From the NCBI GenBank assembly GCA_036567965.1, contig DATCTN010000015.1, positions 81,431 through 145,430 on the forward strand: a stretch of DNA of 64,000 nucleotides. Direction: 5' to 3'. Numbering within the stretch: position 1 is the first letter of the stretch; every line of letters starts with the position of its first letter. Position numbers and translations under genes: made by a program. The DNA is from Candidatus Kryptoniota bacterium. GTDB lineage: Bacteria > Bacteroidota > Ignavibacteria > Kryptoniales > JAKASW01. The notes under the pieces are model-generated. The model made no database searches. It was not told the DNA's origin and was given only the letters and a program-made list of their open reading frames with translations. This document shows positions 1-8,777 of this stretch, piece after piece.

Positions 1-84
1 ACTCGGGGCAGCAGCCCTGATCGCGAAATAGAATCGGGTATCATACTGGAAGGACCATCTCCGCAGGTTCTTGATCCATCGTGA
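1..84 (+). CDS. C-terminal end of an upstream gene (partial)
   Basis: Frame 1 is open from the window edge to a TGA at 82-84 and encodes 27 residues ending VLDPS. The stop overlaps the GTG start of the next gene as GTGA, an arrangement typical of translationally coupled operon genes. The purine-rich GGAAGGA at about 49-55 lies inside this tail. The fragment is too short to identify, and an open frame of this length could be chance; the overlap is the main argument for it. Confidence 0.35.
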   Translation, partial: TRGSSPDREIESGIILEGPSPQVLDPS

Positions 85-2621
85 AAGAATCTTTTATCAT
101 ATTGCTCATTCTCATCGCTTGCTCATCCGGCAATGCGCAGGATACGACTGCCGTGAAACCAAAGGCTCCCGCCGACACTACGACTTCCAAGAACGACATC
201 GATTCGCTCGTTACATACAGCGCGATGGATTCTGTGGTGTATTCGATCTCGACGAGGCAAATGATACTCTACAAAAAGGGGGACATGAAATACAAGGATT
301 TCAAGCTCGACGCGGGAGAGATCAACATCAACTGGGACACATCGATCCTTACGGCGGAAGGTATTAAGGACACATCCGACAAGACCGTGGAGGAACCGAT
401 ATTCAACGACGCGGGAGAAGTGTATCAGGGATCCCACGTCACGTATGATTTCAAAACACAGAGAGGGCGCGTGAACGTCGCGAACACGGAGATCGATAAG
501 AACTATTACCACGGCCAGTATGTCAAGAAATTCGCAAAAGATGTCCTCTATGTCGACAACGGAAGATTTACCACCTGCGATAAGACAGATCCTGATTTTT
601 ATTTTCAGAGCTCCAGGATGAAGCTGGTAGTGAACGACCGGATCGTGGCGGAGCCGATCATCTTTTATATACAGGGCGTCCCTATATTCGCACTTCCCTT
701 CGGAGTTTTTCCCAGCAAGGCGGGCCGCAGGAGCGGGATCATCACGCCATCGTTTGGTGAGAGCGCGAACAGCGGAAGATACCTCTCTCATATCGGTTAC
801 TTCTGGGCCATCAACGATTATTCCGATCTAACAACGACCGCGGACTGGTACACCAGAGGCGGATATGTGTTGAGAAGCGGTCTGAGATATTCGATGAGGT
901 ACTATTTCATCGGGAACATCTACGGGGCGTACAGCGACCGGACCACAGGTGAGCCGAGCGACCCGTACGTTAATCCGTCTTACCTTGGAAGGACTGAAGA
1001 CAAGGAATGGAACCTACAGTTCACGCACGACCAGACTATCGATCCGGAGACTCGTTTAGTGGCGAACTTCAACATGAGTTCGGGAAACTATTTCAAAACC
1101 ACCAGCTACGATTACAACGAAATACTTCAGCAGAATCTCGTTTCTGATGCTACCCTTTTCAGAACCTGGGAGGGTTCGGGCAACAGCATGTCGATCAACA
1201 TTCACAGGGATCAGAATCTCCAGAACGGATCGATCTCGGCAAATCTTCCAAGTTTGTCCTTTTCGCACTCACAGAGTTACCCGTTCAAAACCGCGGAGCA
1301 TGAGAACGCGTTACCTGACCAACTTTCATGGTACGAGCTGATAGGATATTCTTATTCCGGGAGTTTTCTCAACACGACCGCCAAGACTTTCAATACCACG
1401 GATTCTACGTTTGACAGATCCGCATCGTACGGACTGCATCACTCGATTTCGATAAGTGCTGCACCAAAAGCAGGAGTCATTACCATTTCTCCGTTCGTTT
1501 CTTTTTCAGACAACATGTACCCTTCCCGTATGGTCGTCGGAAGCGACTTCATGAGCTATCAAGGAAGGGACAGCACCGTATACGTGAAGCAGCGTGGCTT
1601 TTACAACGTCGGCTATTTCAACACCGGCGTCTCCGCGAGCACGAGACTCTTCGGAATAATGCAGCCGAACATCCTAGGGATAACGGCTTTCAGACATACG
1701 CTTCAACCAAGCCTGACGTTTACCTATCAGCCCGATTTCTCGAAACCGTTCTGGAATTACTATGGCCAATACACTTCCGTCGTCAACGGGAGCGTCAACA
1801 AGTATTCATATTTTCAGGGCTCGTCGTACCTATTCGGCGGTGCTCCTGCCGGGACCGGAGCTTCACTCGGGGTCGGGATCACGAACAATTTCGAGATGAA
1901 GACTCGCACGAGCGACACCTCGCAGGCCGAGAATAAAATTCAGCTCCTGAATCTCGGCATGAATTTCAATTATAATTTCGCCGCCGACTCTCTGAGACTG
2001 TCCGAACTCGGTCTCTCATATAGGACTAACATCGCGAACAAGATCGACATCGGTGGAAGCAGCTCCTTCAATTTTTACAAATTCGATCCTGGCATAGGTA
2101 CACGAGTCAACCAGTTCCTATGGTCGAGCGGTCACACACCGGATATGACCGATTTTGAGCTTAGTGTATCGACGAACCTCCAAGGCCAGAAGAAAAAAAG
2201 GGAATCAACTCAGGCTCCTTCTGAGGATTCCGTCAAAGCTGAAAAACAGTACAATAACTTTTACCAACAGGTAGAGGAACCCGACCTGAACATTCCCTGG
2301 AACCTGAACCTGGGATTCGATTACGGCATTTCCAAATCCGATCCGAGATTTCCGTCGAAGCACGCCAGCTTGAGGTTCGATCTCGGATTCAACCTCACAG
2401 AAAACTGGAAGATCGGGTTCACCGGCGGATACGATATAATACAAAAGCAGGTGGAGGTACCGACAGTAACGGTCTATCGCGATCTCCACTGCTGGGAGAT
2501 GAACCTACGGTGGAACCCGATCGGGTACTATCGCGGTTTTAATCTTGAAATAAGGATCAAAGCTCCGCAACTTCAGGATATAAAGATCACGAAGAGAGAG
2601 GATACGCTGGTTGGAGAATGA
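81..2621 (+). CDS. lptD: LptD-like outer-membrane LPS assembly protein
   Basis: This 846-residue protein has an N-terminal hydrophobic signal, a periplasmic OstA/LptA-like region (about 40-200) and a long C-terminal beta-barrel of alternating aromatic and polar strands. The barrel contains the LptD-type segment GVFPSKAGRRSGIITPSFG and ends with the family-typical HCWEMNLRW and APQLQDIKITKR motifs. LptD inserts lipopolysaccharide into the outer leaflet of the outer membrane. The start is GTG, because an in-frame TGA at 72-74 blocks extension. The signal region reads LILIAC, which resembles a lipobox and is unusual for LptD, but cleavage at SGNA|Q is equally plausible. The next gene overlaps its end by 11 bp. 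Confidence 0.85.
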   Translation: MKESFIILLILIACSSGNAQDTTAVKPKAPADTTTSKNDIDSLVTYSAMDSVVYSISTRQMILYKKGDMKYKDFKLDAGEININWDTSILTAEGIKDTSDKTVEEPIFNDAGEVYQGSHVTYDFKTQRGRVNVANTEIDKNYYHGQYVKKFAKDVLYVDNGRFTTCDKTDPDFYFQSSRMKLVVNDRIVAEPIIFYIQGVPIFALPFGVFPSKAGRRSGIITPSFGESANSGRYLSHIGYFWAINDYSDLTTTADWYTRGGYVLRSGLRYSMRYYFIGNIYGAYSDRTTGEPSDPYVNPSYLGRTEDKEWNLQFTHDQTIDPETRLVANFNMSSGNYFKTTSYDYNEILQQNLVSDATLFRTWEGSGNSMSINIHRDQNLQNGSISANLPSLSFSHSQSYPFKTAEHENALPDQLSWYELIGYSYSGSFLNTTAKTFNTTDSTFDRSASYGLHHSISISAAPKAGVITISPFVSFSDNMYPSRMVVGSDFMSYQGRDSTVYVKQRGFYNVGYFNTGVSASTRLFGIMQPNILGITAFRHTLQPSLTFTYQPDFSKPFWNYYGQYTSVVNGSVNKYSYFQGSSYLFGGAPAGTGASLGVGITNNFEMKTRTSDTSQAENKIQLLNLGMNFNYNFAADSLRLSELGLSYRTNIANKIDIGGSSSFNFYKFDPGIGTRVNQFLWSSGHTPDMTDFELSVSTNLQGQKKKRESTQAPSEDSVKAEKQYNNFYQQVEEPDLNIPWNLNLGFDYGISKSDPRFPSKHASLRFDLGFNLTENWKIGFTGGYDIIQKQVEVPTVTVYRDLHCWEMNLRWNPIGYYRGFNLEIRIKAPQLQDIKITKREDTLVGE

Positions 2622-3135
2622 CATAAAGATCCGTCGCGCGAAGGTGGGCGACGTACAGCAGATAGTCACTCTGATAAATTCATACGCCGAAAAGGGCGAG
2701 ATGCTGTATAGGTCTCAGAGCCAGGTGCTCCAGCAGGTGCGGAACTACTTCGTCGCGGCAAAGGACGGAGAAGAGAAAGACTCGCCCGATCTGATTCTCG
2801 CGTGCGGCTCGCTGGACATTACGTGGAACGATCTCGCCGAGCTACGATCTCTTGCCGTCAGCGAAAGCGCTCAGGGGCGCGGTCTCGGGTCGCTTGTCGT
2901 GGAAGCACTCATGGACGACGCGCTCGAGCTCGGGTTGAAACATGTATTCGCTTTGACATACAAGCCTCACTTTTTTGAGAGACTCGGATTCAAAACGATA
3001 GACAAGCAGCAGCTCCCTCACAAGGTATGGAGCATCTGCATAGACTGCCTGAAGTTCCCCGTCTGCGATGAGGTCGCTATACAGATAGAAGTTGAAGACT
3101 GGACAAAACGGAAAGTAGCTCCGGAAGCTAAGTAG
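2611..3135 (+). CDS. GNAT acetyltransferase, short ArgA-like N-acetylglutamate synthase type
   Basis: This is a 174-residue single GNAT domain. It begins IKIRRAKVGDVQQIVTLINS, carries the acetyl-CoA binding loop QGRGLGS (about residues 94-100) and ends with the FERLGF, LPHKVW and CIDCLKFPVCDE motifs. These are found in short ArgA-type amino-acid N-acetyltransferases that make N-acetylglutamate, the first step of arginine synthesis. The TTG start gives the usual N-terminus and has GAGAGAGGA about 10 nt upstream. It overlaps the LptD stop by 11 bp, so coupling is likely although the functions are unrelated. Substrate specificity is inferred; no other arginine gene is nearby. Confidence 0.75.
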   Translation: MENDIKIRRAKVGDVQQIVTLINSYAEKGEMLYRSQSQVLQQVRNYFVAAKDGEEKDSPDLILACGSLDITWNDLAELRSLAVSESAQGRGLGSLVVEALMDDALELGLKHVFALTYKPHFFERLGFKTIDKQQLPHKVWSICIDCLKFPVCDEVAIQIEVEDWTKRKVAPEAK

Positions 3136-4251
3136 TTATTCCGCGGTTTCCCCGACCGCAATCGCGGCAAGCCTTCTCTTGCGCGACCTGTATGTCTCGA
3201 TCCCGTAGACCATCCCGACCATCAGCGAAATCACCACGCAGGCAAGGAGAATCGCGATAAATGGGTTCGTGCCTTCGGGAATAAGCTGGTACAGTCCGAG
3301 ATTTATCGGCGATCCATAGACGATCATGAGATGGACAACGTAGACTGTAAGCGAGCTCCGCCCTATCGCAGGCATGATTTTGGGAAATCGCCCGAAACTT
3401 AAACTGATGTATCCGATCGCGGCTGCGGCAAGTGTGATGAGTCCGAACCTCAGGAAATTTATCGCGGGGAGAACCCGCCAGAATTCGCTTTCAGGCGATA
3501 CAAACAAAGTCTGAATCGGAAACGCGACCACGAATAGGGTGATAGAGGCAAGCGACGCCCTCAGGAAATTTCTTGAAAGCATCCTCCCGCGCTCATGCAT
3601 GGGCAGAGATATTGAGGCCGCTCCAAATGCCGCGCCGGCAAAAAGATATGCCGAGAACGGGAAGAATGTGAAATACGATCCTGAACGGTACGTAAGGTAG
3701 GGATACAAGACCGGCTGCAGAAAATTTTCCCACTTCACCTGTTCCAGCAAAGGTGCGGCGACAAGCGACAGTACGGATGCAGCAACCAGCAGCCGGAGCA
3801 AGTTCTTCTCTCTTCTCGCGATCAGGGATATAATGAGGATTACGAGAAGCGAAAGCGAAATGACGTGAAGGGCATCGACGAGCGAGAATACCTTCCACTC
3901 GTCGGCGGTGACGCTCGAGGGGTTGTAAAGAATTTGTAGCGGCATGTGAAGCGCGTATCCCAGGAATAGAAGTATCGCGATTCTCCTGCTGCGGCGGAAT
4001 TTCGATCTCCTCGAAATGGCGAGCATTCCCCCGTTACTTTTGACGGTTGCGACTATGAAGGCGAGACCCGCAGAAAAGAAAAAGAACGGCGCCGTGAGCC
4101 CCCGGCAAAATGTCCACAGCTGGAACAGTAAGCTCGAGCTGTCCTTATATATCGGACTAAGAACGGCGTCAACAGTGTGTCCTTCGATCATCAGAACCAC
4201 TCCGAAGGCGCGAATTATATCCAGCAGAACAAGTCTATTACTTTTTTCCAT
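3136..4251 (-). CDS. Acyltransferase-3 family integral membrane protein
   Basis: This is a 371-residue protein with about ten hydrophobic segments. The N-terminus RLVLLDIIRAFGVVLMIEGH matches the acyltransferase-3 pattern, with an Asp and Arg followed by a His (D11, R14, H25). Members move acyl groups onto extracytoplasmic sugars, O-antigen or peptidoglycan. The C-terminus is basic (TYRSRKRR). It converges on the ArgA-like gene with directly abutting stop codons (3135/3136) and no visible terminator. The acceptor cannot be read from sequence; a heparan-glucosaminide acetyltransferase-like (DUF1624) assignment is the main alternative. Confidence 0.7.
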   Translation of the reverse strand: MEKSNRLVLLDIIRAFGVVLMIEGHTVDAVLSPIYKDSSSLLFQLWTFCRGLTAPFFFFSAGLAFIVATVKSNGGMLAISRRSKFRRSRRIAILLFLGYALHMPLQILYNPSSVTADEWKVFSLVDALHVISLSLLVILIISLIARREKNLLRLLVAASVLSLVAAPLLEQVKWENFLQPVLYPYLTYRSGSYFTFFPFSAYLFAGAAFGAASISLPMHERGRMLSRNFLRASLASITLFVVAFPIQTLFVSPESEFWRVLPAINFLRFGLITLAAAAIGYISLSFGRFPKIMPAIGRSSLTVYVVHLMIVYGSPINLGLYQLIPEGTNPFIAILLACVVISLMVGMVYGIETYRSRKRRLAAIAVGETAE

Positions 4252-4397
4252 TTCGAATATTCAATCTAAGATTCTGTTCGCATCACTTCAATGTAAGACG
4301 CAGCTCCAACGCTTTGGTTGAACGCTGAATCAGGAAATATCTTTCGCCCTTTGCCCTCTGACATGTTCACGCGCAATTTCCCGGTCGATACCGGAAA

Positions 4398-4919
4398 TTA
4401 TTTCGCGTGGACTCCCTGAGAATCTAGATATTCTTTGTAACCCATCTTTTTGTATGCATCTTCGGCAATATATTTCAACACGCCTATGAAAGTATCCGGC
4501 TTCATGTATCCCGGGGCCATCGTGATCGGGTGCCCGTTCGAATCCAGGAAGATCGTCGTTGGATAGCCATCTACTCCAAATGCACCTGCGATTTGAGCTT
4601 GAGTAACTTGCTGCGAGTCAACAGTCTCTTTCGCGTCGCTCTCGGCGTTGAGTTTCACAAGAACGTAATTTGACAACAGGTAATCCTTCACGCCCTGATC
4701 GCTGTAGGTATCGCTTTCCATCTTCTTGCACCAACCGCACCAGTCGGTGTATACGTCTATGAGGATCTTCTTGTGCGACTCCGCGGCTTGCCTGATGCCC
4801 TCGGTATAATTAGTCCATCGGAGATCACCGCCGCTTTCTTTAACGGCATTCATTCTGGGTCCTGTGTTAGTAAAAAGTAGTGTAAAGCCACAGAGCAACG
4901 AGACTAAAGCTGAATTCAT
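4398..4919 (-). CDS. Secreted thioredoxin-like protein (DUF255/thioredoxin_7 type)
   Basis: This 173-residue protein has an N-terminal hydrophobic stretch (about residues 3-17) that looks like a signal peptide. A thioredoxin fold follows with the active-site motif WCGWCKK (C61, C64) and the cis-Pro loop GYPTTIFLD. Such proteins reduce or isomerise periplasmic disulfides, or assist cytochrome maturation. I chose the ATG at 4919 because GAGG lies 8 nt upstream and a signal peptide follows. A longer in-frame start at 4988 would overlap the upstream gene and bury the signal. It sits 16 bp after the Eis-like gene and is probably co-transcribed with it. Confidence 0.75.
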   Translation of the reverse strand: MNSALVSLLCGFTLLFTNTGPRMNAVKESGGDLRWTNYTEGIRQAAESHKKILIDVYTDWCGWCKKMESDTYSDQGVKDYLLSNYVLVKLNAESDAKETVDSQQVTQAQIAGAFGVDGYPTTIFLDSNGHPITMAPGYMKPDTFIGVLKYIAEDAYKKMGYKEYLDSQGVHAK

Positions 4920-4935
4920 TTCTGCCTCGACTTTG

Positions 4936-6150
4936 CTAAAAAATGTCGAACTGATATATAAACGGTGAAGGACCCCTGAAAAGTTCACTTATCTTCGCTG
5001 CAACTGCGGTATCGCCCCTGGCGAATCCGTATTTGAGGGCGTCCAGTGGATTTAAGAAGCCTGAATAAATCTGGGAGAAGATCTCTATGTCTGTTTCGAA
5101 CTGCGCAGGCTCTCTTCCTTCTTCCACGACAGTCTCACCGGAATGAAGGTGAACTTTGAAGACCCTCGAGTTAAGCTGAAGGTTGCCGTCGCTCACTTTC
5201 AGCACGAAATCCACCTGCGGTTCGAAGTTATGGTTCAACAGCTTCAGTGCAGCCGGTATGTTGATGACCCTCAGCATAAAGCCCGATGCAAGAGTCGCGA
5301 ACGATTTGTATTCGAAAAAGAGTCGGTCGAAAGACTGTTCGCGAGGTTCCTTCAGGAAAATATGGACCGGGTAGTCATAAGGTGCGAGGAACTTGAGTCG
5401 CGTGATCTGATCTCCGAGCGCGCCGATGAAGCCCCAGAGCCCGCGGTGAGCGGAAGACTCGAGTCCGACAAACTCTTTTATGTTTATTACCGGCTCAGAT
5501 GAAGAATCTTTGTAAAGCTCGTAAACAACGTAACCTTTTATCTCTCCGTCGTCATATACATACGCGTCCTTGAATTTCGGCAGCACAACGAGATCCCAGA
5601 AATTGTCGTTCCGCATTGGTGTGAACCGCCCGTGACGCTCGATGTATTGCTGAAGAACTCTCTTCACTTTCGATCTGTCCGACTTGACAAACGGGCGAAC
5701 GTGAGATCGTTCCGCGAATGGGGAAATATTGTTGGGAGAGAATTCATACGAAAAGGTGTTCCCTACGTAAGCGTATCCGAACTTCTTGTAGAAATGGTGC
5801 TTGAAAGGAAAAAGCATCGAGATCGGGTAATCCATTTCATACATTCGCTTCAGAGCGTCTTGCATCAGTGTTTCGGCGATTCCTCCCCTGCGGGCTTCCG
5901 GCTGCACCGCGACCGCGGCAATCCCGGCCATAGGCATTCTCACTCCGAGCGAGCAAACCTCAAACGGAGTAATTCGCAAACAGCCGAGGACTCCTCCCGC
6001 CTTTTCTTCTGCGACGTACATATCTGAAAGCGTGTACCGAGGATTACTTTCGATGCTGACTCGTATGACTGACGTATCTTCAAGGAAGGACTTCGAAAGA
6101 AGTCCTGCAATCGCGTCCGCGTCGCCGCTGTTCGCCTGCCTGATTATCAT
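4936..6150 (-). CDS. Eis-like GNAT acetyltransferase with SCP2-type C-terminal domain
   Basis: This 404-residue protein has the three-part Eis layout. An N-terminal GNAT domain carries the acetyl-CoA loop EARRGGIAETLM (about 87-98) and HHFYKKFGYAY, which holds the Tyr expected for catalysis. A second degenerate GNAT half and a sterol-carrier-like C-terminal domain (about 290-404) follow. It ends in Phe (QFDIF); in mycobacterial Eis the C-terminal Phe carboxylate takes part in catalysis. Family members acetylate amines such as aminoglycosides or protein lysines. The natural substrate here is unknown. Its start overlaps the stop of the GT9 gene by 4 bp (ATGA). Confidence 0.78.
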   Translation of the reverse strand: MIIRQANSGDADAIAGLLSKSFLEDTSVIRVSIESNPRYTLSDMYVAEEKAGGVLGCLRITPFEVCSLGVRMPMAGIAAVAVQPEARRGGIAETLMQDALKRMYEMDYPISMLFPFKHHFYKKFGYAYVGNTFSYEFSPNNISPFAERSHVRPFVKSDRSKVKRVLQQYIERHGRFTPMRNDNFWDLVVLPKFKDAYVYDDGEIKGYVVYELYKDSSSEPVINIKEFVGLESSAHRGLWGFIGALGDQITRLKFLAPYDYPVHIFLKEPREQSFDRLFFEYKSFATLASGFMLRVINIPAALKLLNHNFEPQVDFVLKVSDGNLQLNSRVFKVHLHSGETVVEEGREPAQFETDIEIFSQIYSGFLNPLDALKYGFARGDTAVAAKISELFRGPSPFIYQFDIF

Positions 6151-7241
6151 TCCGCCCCCTTGTTTATAGAAACCGCCTCCGTCTTGTCCAGGATGTCCCT
6201 CGTCGCCTCGTACACCCTTTCAACTGTAATTCCTTCTTCCTTTTCTCCGAACGTGCAAATATGCGGATCGCCAGGACATCTGAGCTGGCAGAACCCGTCA
6301 GGCGGAAGTATTACACTCGACCGGTTTCCTTTCGGTCCCCACAACTCCGGCGAGCAAGCCGTGAGCGGACAGAACATCGACACTGTTGCGACACCAAGAG
6401 CTGCCGCGATATGCATCGGACCGGTGCTCGAGGAAACGAAGACACTTAGACGTGAGATTACTGCCGCCAGCTTTCGAATCGATAATTCGCCAAACGATGT
6501 TGCAATTCTTTTGCCGCTTTGACGGCTGAAATTTTTCTCGAGTGATTTTTCTTCAGGCGAGCCGGTCACAAGAACCTGGACATCATTATCTGCAAGTTTG
6601 TTCATCAACTCAAGATACTTCTCCGTATTCCAATTCGGCGCCGAGCGTCCGCTTCCTGGATGAATCCCGACAATTGGCCGTCTGCAATCCAGTCTCTTTT
6701 CCTCAAGATATTTTACCGCCTCGTTACGTTCCGATTCATCCAGAAAAATTTCCAGCTTGATCGCTTGAATTTTCCCATCGGTATTATTCGTCCCTGCTAT
6801 TCTTCGGACAAGATCAAGCATATACTCGGATTCGTGGCGAAGAGGATTGTAATTATTTCTCGAGACACCGTGAGTAAACGTGATAACTTCGTAAAGAATG
6901 TGCCCGACCCCCAGACGGTAAGGTATCCCGGCGAGAAAGAGCATGTATGCAAGACGTTTTGTGGGCATCAGGAGAAGTGCGGTATCGAATTCGTACGAAC
7001 GAATCACACCGACCTGCCGCCAGAAATCCTGCGGCCTGCCGAGCCTCGCGTCATCGTGAATAATCACGTCTATATTCGGATTTCGATATAGAAGCGGGCT
7101 CGTATATGAAGATACCATCGCTCCAATGAACGCTCCGGGGATCAAAGTCCTCAGCGATCGGTAAACCGGAGTGGACAGGACAACGTCACCGACCCTGTCA
7201 GGCCGGACCACGAGGATTCTCTTGTGATTTCTCTTGAACAA
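6147..7241 (-). CDS. Glycosyltransferase family 9 (heptosyltransferase-like)
   Basis: This 364-residue protein has a GT-B fold. The N-terminus ILVVRPDRVGDVVLSTPVYR is the GT9/ADP-heptose:LPS heptosyltransferase signature. The C-terminal half has GIHPGSGRSAPNW and the donor-site stretch SSSTGPMHIAAALGV. It probably adds sugars to the LPS inner core on the cytoplasmic face of the inner membrane. An unusual C-terminal Cys cluster (CQLRCPGDPHIC) may bind metal. The start used is TTG with a weak Shine-Dalgarno, so the N-terminus could shift by a few residues. It is the first gene of the GT9-Eis-thioredoxin operon. Confidence 0.82.
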   Translation of the reverse strand: MFKRNHKRILVVRPDRVGDVVLSTPVYRSLRTLIPGAFIGAMVSSYTSPLLYRNPNIDVIIHDDARLGRPQDFWRQVGVIRSYEFDTALLLMPTKRLAYMLFLAGIPYRLGVGHILYEVITFTHGVSRNNYNPLRHESEYMLDLVRRIAGTNNTDGKIQAIKLEIFLDESERNEAVKYLEEKRLDCRRPIVGIHPGSGRSAPNWNTEKYLELMNKLADNDVQVLVTGSPEEKSLEKNFSRQSGKRIATSFGELSIRKLAAVISRLSVFVSSSTGPMHIAAALGVATVSMFCPLTACSPELWGPKGNRSSVILPPDGFCQLRCPGDPHICTFGEKEEGITVERVYEATRDILDKTEAVSINKGAE

Positions 7242-7363
7242 GGTCAGCTGATTCCGACTCGATACATTATGATAATAAATATACGGATTTGGTGAGTATG
7301 ATTCATCCGGATGGAAGCTTCCAGGAATTCCGTCGATGCAAACCCGATTGTTATATTTATCAC

Positions 7364-7392
7364 TTGCATTAAGAAAGGGGCACTTTTATATT
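7364..7392 (+). promoter_or_regulatory. Sigma-70-like promoter for a small RNA
   Basis: A -35 TTGCAT (7364-7369) and -10 TATATT (7387-7392) are separated by exactly 17 nt. The predicted start at about 7399-7402 lies just before two hairpins and well upstream of the next open reading frame at 7552. Confidence 0.55.
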
Positions 7393-7398
7393 AAATCG

Positions 7399-7487
7399 AA
7401 TTTCGACGAGGATCCCACCCTACCCCAAGAATCCTCGGACTATCCGTACCGACCTGCTGGCTACCCCACAGCGGGTCGGTTTTTTAT
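7399..7487 (+). ncRNA. Candidate small RNA with two C-rich hairpin loops
   Basis: Downstream of a good promoter lie two hairpins and then a T-run. Hairpin 1 pairs 7407-7413 with 7431-7437 (7 bp, CGAGGAT). Hairpin 2 pairs 7448-7459 with 7469-7480 (12 bp with one G-U). Each loop contains the same octamer CTACCCCA (7420-7427 and 7461-7468). No open reading frame or start codon with a ribosome-binding site fits inside. Repeated C-rich loops are a known design of trans-acting small RNAs that pair with G-rich Shine-Dalgarno regions. An alternative reading is an attenuator leader for the M24 peptidase gene 65 nt downstream. Confidence 0.5.
7448..7486 (+). terminator. Rho-independent terminator
   Basis: A 12-bp stem (7448-7459 with 7469-7480) with a 9-nt loop is followed directly by TTTTTTATT. 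No protein gene ends upstream on this strand, which supports the presence of a short non-coding transcript. Confidence 0.75.
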
Positions 7488-7551
7488 TGTGGTACACTCT
7501 CTTTGAATCAACCGCTTAATTTTTATAACTTGTGCAAAACCCGGAGCATTC

Positions 7552-8730
7552 ATGGACCTCCAGAAGATTCAGACAGCAATCGGTGCCGCCGGACTCAACG
7601 GCTGGCTCTTTTTCGATTTTCACAACCGCGACCACCTCGGACTGAAGATACTCGGGATCAGCCAGAAGGGGCTCGCTACACGAAGATGGTACTATTACAT
7701 TCCCGCAATCGGAGAGCCGGTCAGGCTCGTCCACAGGGTAGAGCCCGAAAAGCTCGACCATTTGCCGGGAAAGAAATTCAGCTACTCTAGCTGGCGGGAA
7801 CTCCACGCGAACCTGAAAGAGATCCTAGGCAAGCCTTCAAGGATAGCGATGCAGTATTCACCACAGAACGCTATCCCCTATGTTTCAATAGCTGACGGCG
7901 GAACCATAGAACTGATAAAGGGAATGGGCCATGAAGTGGTTTCTTCCGCGGACCTCATACAGCAGTTCGAAGCAGTACTCGGCGAAAAGGCAATAAGGTC
8001 GCACATCAAAGCGGGAAAACTGATCGACAAGATACTCGACGAAGCATTCAACGAAATCCGCAAATCTCTCACGACAAAGAAATACAAGACCGAATATGAA
8101 ATTCAGCAATTCATCTGGAAGAGGTTTGCGGCAAACGGCCTGGTCGCGGACGAGCCGCCGATCGTCGGAGTGAACGATCATCCCGCGAATCCGCACTTTG
8201 CCCCGACGCCGAAGAATTCCAGGAAAATGAAACCGGGGGACAAATTTCTCATCGACCTCTGGGCGAAGCTCGACAAGCCCGGCTCGATATACTATGACAT
8301 AACATGGAGCGCGTTCATCGGGGACGATCCGCCGGACGAGTATGTCAAATGTTTTCACGTCGTGCGTGACGCGCGGCGAGCGGGATTCAAATTCCTTAAC
8401 GATCGACTTGCGGATGGAAGGCAGGTCGCCGGCTGGGAAGTGGATGACGTTTGCAGAAACGTGGTCAAGCAGAGCGGGTACGGTGAGTACTTCACTCATC
8501 GCACCGGTCACTCCATCGGCGAAGAAGTTCACGGCAACGGCGGGAACATAGACAATTTCGAGACACAGGACACGAGGGTCATAGTGCCAGGTTGCCTATT
8601 CTCTCTCGAGCCGGGAATTTACATGCAGGGCAAGATGGGAGTTCGTTCCGAGTTGAACGTGTATGTCGGCGACATGCAGAAAGCGTCCGTTACCGGCCGC
8701 GAGCAGGCCGAGCTTGTCCTCATCCACTGA
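7552..8730 (+). CDS. M24 family metallopeptidase (Xaa-Pro aminopeptidase-like)
   Basis: This 392-residue protein has a creatinase-like N-terminal domain (about 1-150) and a pita-bread M24 catalytic domain. All five dinuclear metal ligands of M24 enzymes can be placed: D235 (FLIDLW), D249 (YYDITW), H320 (HRTGHSIG), E353 (SLEPGIY) and E367 (RSELNV). Family members remove N-terminal residues preceding proline, or act as other dipeptidases; the exact specificity is not readable. There is no signal peptide, so it is probably cytoplasmic. A GGAGC ribosome-binding site precedes the ATG. It is followed by the DPP IV-like gene on the same strand after 47 bp, so two proline-directed peptidases are neighbours. 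Confidence 0.85.
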   Translation: MDLQKIQTAIGAAGLNGWLFFDFHNRDHLGLKILGISQKGLATRRWYYYIPAIGEPVRLVHRVEPEKLDHLPGKKFSYSSWRELHANLKEILGKPSRIAMQYSPQNAIPYVSIADGGTIELIKGMGHEVVSSADLIQQFEAVLGEKAIRSHIKAGKLIDKILDEAFNEIRKSLTTKKYKTEYEIQQFIWKRFAANGLVADEPPIVGVNDHPANPHFAPTPKNSRKMKPGDKFLIDLWAKLDKPGSIYYDITWSAFIGDDPPDEYVKCFHVVRDARRAGFKFLNDRLADGRQVAGWEVDDVCRNVVKQSGYGEYFTHRTGHSIGEEVHGNGGNIDNFETQDTRVIVPGCLFSLEPGIYMQGKMGVRSELNVYVGDMQKASVTGREQAELVLIH

Positions 8731-8777
8731 TTGATTCTTGGTCTAACAATCGACGAACTAAATCCGGAAGGTCCTTT

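Noticed and set aside
123..791. Long minus-strand open frame (222 codons) inside the LptD gene
   Set aside because: It is antisense to a clear barrel protein, is rich in Arg, Val and Asp as expected of a shadow frame, and has no ribosome-binding site or family motif.
7885..8532. Minus-strand open frame (215 codons) inside the M24 peptidase gene
   Set aside because: It overlaps all five metal-ligand motifs of the sense gene and has no recognisable product.
8592..8777. N-terminal extension of the DPP IV-like protein
   Set aside because: It reads another frame of the M24 gene; the ATG at 8778 has a ribosome-binding site and a signal peptide.
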